Below the pieces are notes generated by a model. That model saw only the letters and a program-made list of their open reading frames with translations. It had not been told where the DNA came from and searched no databases. Made by a program: the position numbers and the translations under genes. From contig CADBQE010000091.1 in the NCBI GenBank assembly GCA_902796695.1, forward strand, positions 1-14,712: a stretch of 14,712 nucleotides of DNA. The letters are read 5' to 3'. Position 1 is the stretch's first letter. Each line of letters begins with the position of its first letter. This document shows positions 14,467-14,712 of this stretch, piece after piece. The stretch is from an uncultured Lachnospiraceae bacterium. Lineage in GTDB: Bacteria; Bacillota; Clostridia; Lachnospirales; Lachnospiraceae.

Positions 14467-14712
14467 TTAATAATGCACATTTTTCCGGCTGACCATCAGG
14501 TTCACGCAGGTAATGGTCAGCACGATGGCGAACAGGATCACCGCCGCCGCCGAAGCATAGGACGGATAGCCGCCCGCATTGCCGTAGAGCATATCGTAGA
14601 CATAGCCCACGATCGTATTCATCCCCGCCGCGTTTAAGTCCGTTCCGAACAGCGCCACTTCATCGCTGTAGGCCTTGAAGGCCCCGATAAAGCCGGTGAT
14701 GATCAGATAGAA
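14467..14712 (-). CDS. Carbohydrate ABC transporter permease, MalF/UgpA type, 5' part beyond the window
   Basis: Only the last 81 codons are visible and the frame is open to the window edge, so the start lies outside. The visible sequence begins FYLIITGFIGAFKAYSDEVAL, typical of the region after the EAA loop in MalF-type permeases. It continues with NTIVGYVYDMLYG, then a last membrane helix (ASAAAVILFAIVLTITCVNLMV) and the tail SRKNVHY. A GTG at 14658 could be read as a start, but upstream residues match the family, so it is internal. It ends 12 bases before the MalG-type permease, in the usual order permease F, permease G. Confidence 0.92.
   Translation of the reverse strand, partial: FYLIITGFIGAFKAYSDEVALFGTDLNAAGMNTIVGYVYDMLYGNAGGYPSYASAAAVILFAIVLTITCVNLMVSRKNVHY

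Noticed and set aside
1..14712. CRISPR arrays, tRNA or rRNA genes, integrases, transposases, toxin-antitoxin or phage-defence genes
   Set aside because: None seen. Intergenic gaps are all 171 bases or less and the only tandem repeats are the protein-coding units and the terminator duplication.

Overview
This window comes from a GC-rich bacterium, most likely a Gram-positive member of the Clostridia (Bacillota) of the kind found in gut or rumen. The evidence is strong AAGGAG-type ribosome binding sites, sigma-A-like promoters, lipoproteins with short LxxC signal peptides followed by Thr/Pro/Glu-rich linkers, a PcrA-type helicase, and a carbohydrate transporter next to intracellular glycoside hydrolases. 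No 16S rRNA or other taxonomic anchor is present, so the placement is inference. Every supported gene lies on the minus strand, so transcription runs from high to low coordinates. Coding density is high and no gene-free stretch exceeds 171 bases.

Right part (14712 down to 11726): the 3' end of an operon for a CUT1-type carbohydrate ABC importer. It holds the C-terminus of a MalF/UgpA-type permease (cut by the window edge), a complete MalG/UgpE-type permease, and a 611-residue solute-binding lipoprotein. The last two overlap by an ATGA. The binding protein is unusual in also carrying a C-terminal transmembrane helix.

Middle (11608 down to 7985): a 1207-residue lipoprotein with its own sigma-A-type promoter. 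It has a Thr/Pro/Glu-rich stalk and five tandem copies of a ~220-residue unit. Each unit looks like two OB-like beta domains and ends in an almost invariant FLYWYEGPQPH block. I cannot assign it to a characterised family; it is the most novel-looking item here. A strong intrinsic terminator with a duplicated 3' arm and U-tract follows it.

Left-middle (7813 down to 3805): a two-gene catabolic unit, a GH2 beta-galactosidase-like enzyme and a GH36 alpha-galactosidase, both without signal peptides and so probably cytoplasmic. Together with the importer they suggest uptake of galactose-containing oligosaccharides followed by intracellular hydrolysis. No transporter ATPase and no dedicated regulator lie in the window.

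Left (3759 down to 1): housekeeping genes. These are pcrA (UvrD/PcrA helicase with the C-terminal RNA-polymerase-binding Tudor-like domain), a small acidic single-pass membrane protein with its own extended -10 promoter, and an rlmD/rlmC-type 23S rRNA uracil-5 methyltransferase cut by the window start. A small palindrome that resembles a sequence I recall as dispersed in clostridial genomes sits between the GH36 gene and pcrA.
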